A stretch of 38,868 nucleotides of DNA from Desulfobacteraceae bacterium. Its GTDB lineage: Bacteria; Desulfobacterota; DSM-4660; Desulfatiglandales; Desulfatiglandaceae. The notes beneath the pieces were generated by a model. It was given only the letters and a program-made list of their open reading frames with translations, did not search any database and was not told the DNA's origin. The stretch is from positions 1 through 38,868 of the forward strand of contig QZIK01000120.1 of assembly GCA_003599015.1 (NCBI GenBank), given 5' to 3'. This document shows positions 37,644 through 38,868 of this stretch, piece by piece. Numbering within the stretch: position 1 is the first letter of the stretch; every line of letters begins with the position of its first letter. The position numbers were made by a program, and so were the translations under genes.

Positions 37644-38726
37644 ATGGATGTTTTCGAGCAACTGGCCAAAAAGCTGGACGGGTTGCCCCAAGGCTTCCCA
37701 ACAACAGAAAACGGTGTAGAACTCAAGATTCTCAGAACCATATTTGATCCAGAAGACGCCAGGATGGCGCTACTGATGACCCCTGCACCTGAGACCGCAG
37801 AACAGGTGGCAGAGCGCCTGGGGCGTCCTCTGGACGAAATTAGCGCGCATTTGGACGATATGGCGCGAAAAGGGCAGATCGTCTCGTTCAAGATGGCCGG
37901 ACGCCAAGTGTACCGGCTTGCCCCCTTCGTCATCGGAATCTATGAGATGCAGCGGCGGGAGAGACTAACGAAGGAACTCGCCGAGCTTTTTGAGGAGTAT
38001 TTGCCTCATCTCACAAAAACCTCGGGCGGCTACGGACCCCACATGACGAGGGTGATTCCTGTTCAGTCAACCATCAAGGCAGACCTGCACGTGCTCCAAC
38101 ATGAAGACATTCGCCAGATAATCGCCAAGGCTAAGTCTTTTCGCGTGCAGGATTGTGTCTGCCGTAGGGAAAAGGCTCTGTTGGGGGACCCCTGCAAACA
38201 TACCCTACACAACTGCCTCCAGTATTCCATGGAAGAAAGCGCCTTTGATTATTTCAACCTGGATGGGGAAATTATCACGAGAGAGGAGGCCCTCAGGATC
38301 ATGGAAGAGGCCGACCAGGAGGGCCTGGTGCATACCACCTATAATGCGATGGACGTGCCGGCAGGGTTTTTGTGCAGTTGCTGCGGTTGCAGTTGTGGTC
38401 TTATGCGTGCCCTCAAGGAATATCATGCCCCGTACGCAATTGCCAGGAGCAACTATGTGGCCCACATCGATGCGGATGCGTGTACTGCGTGCGGTGTATG
38501 CAAGGATGAGCGTTGCCCCATGGACGCCATTGTGGAAGATGATGGCATCTACCGGGTGCTCGAAAAGCGGTGTATCGGATGCGGGGTCTGTGCGGTGGTC
38601 TGCCCTTCCGAGGCCCTCATCCTGATTCAAAGACCCGAGTCGGACAGGGATGAAATAGCTCGGGATATGTTGGAATGGGGTAAGCAGCGGCTGGCCAACA
38701 GGGGTCGGCACCTGATCACGAATTAG
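37644..38726 (+). CDS. 4Fe-4S dicluster-containing protein with N-terminal winged-helix-like segment
   Basis: CTACGVCKDERCPMDAIV and CIGCGVCAVVCPSEAL ferredoxin motifs; extra Cys-rich motif CSCCGCSCG; N-terminal DEISAHLDDMARKGQIV winged-helix-like. Confidence 0.88.
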   Translation: MDVFEQLAKKLDGLPQGFPTTENGVELKILRTIFDPEDARMALLMTPAPETAEQVAERLGRPLDEISAHLDDMARKGQIVSFKMAGRQVYRLAPFVIGIYEMQRRERLTKELAELFEEYLPHLTKTSGGYGPHMTRVIPVQSTIKADLHVLQHEDIRQIIAKAKSFRVQDCVCRREKALLGDPCKHTLHNCLQYSMEESAFDYFNLDGEIITREEALRIMEEADQEGLVHTTYNAMDVPAGFLCSCCGCSCGLMRALKEYHAPYAIARSNYVAHIDADACTACGVCKDERCPMDAIVEDDGIYRVLEKRCIGCGVCAVVCPSEALILIQRPESDRDEIARDMLEWGKQRLANRGRHLITN

Positions 38727-38775
38727 CGAAAGCCATGTCAACAAGGCCACTCAGGAACCAAGGGAGACGAGAGCG

Positions 38776-38868
38776 ATGGCACGCCATTCTTTTCAACGTG
38801 ATTTGAGAGATATTCATTTTGTTCTGTTCGAACACCTGCATGCTGAGAAAGTGCTAGGCTATGAGGTC
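38776..38868 (+). CDS. Partial CDS (window edge): probable acyl-CoA dehydrogenase with N-terminal extension
   Basis: ATG after gggagacgagagcg; MARHSFQRDLRDIHFVLFEHLHAEKVLGYEV resembles the 'RDIRFVLFE' start of extended acyl-CoA dehydrogenases; open to the window end. Confidence 0.55.
   Translation, partial: MARHSFQRDLRDIHFVLFEHLHAEKVLGYEV

Noticed and set aside
1-38868. CRISPR arrays, tRNA/rRNA genes, insertion sequences or integrases
   Set aside because: None recognised: no regularly spaced repeats, no transposase/integrase motifs in the ORF track, no evident tRNA-like structure.

Overview
The window reads as an accessory catabolic locus, most likely from an anaerobic Desulfobacterota-type bacterium (taxonomy inferred from gene content only). 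A minus-strand block holds a 1033-aa protein with PHP-like and membrane segments, then a succinate dehydrogenase/fumarate reductase operon (sdhCD-A-B type). Divergent from it, a sigma-54-dependent GAF/AAA+/Fis regulator precedes a ~29 kb run of plus-strand catabolic genes. These encode, in order: a HbpS/GlcG-like protein; two class III CoA-transferases; a BbsA/BbsB-like Zn-ribbon protein and thiolase; a biotin-dependent carboxylase module (53-aa AccB-N-like protein, PycB/OadA-like carboxyltransferase, BCCP, biotin carboxylase); a cytidylate-kinase-like protein; a 2-hydroxyacyl-CoA dehydratase/benzoyl-CoA reductase-type activase; a CooC-like ATPase; an acyl-CoA dehydrogenase; two BcrC/BcrB-like (HgdB/HgdA superfamily) pairs; a CoA ligase; a class I fumarase-like pair; a TRAP transporter with duplicated DctP; a third BcrC/BcrB-like pair; NIPSNAP; a ferredoxin-domain protein; and the start of another acyl-CoA dehydrogenase. 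The most notable observations are: (1) a carboxyltransferase that appears to have lost the carbamyl-Lys and one metal His of the PycB/OadA/5S family; (2) three paralogous two-subunit FeS dehydratase/reductase pairs served by one activase; (3) an acyl-CoA dehydrogenase with Pro at the usual catalytic Glu position; (4) near-consensus sigma-54 promoters (15/16) on both sides of the regulator, plus a shared palindrome; (5) a decayed copy of the fumarase 3' end marking the breakpoint of the dctP duplication. Family assignments and alignments were made by eye from the supplied translations; no database search was run.
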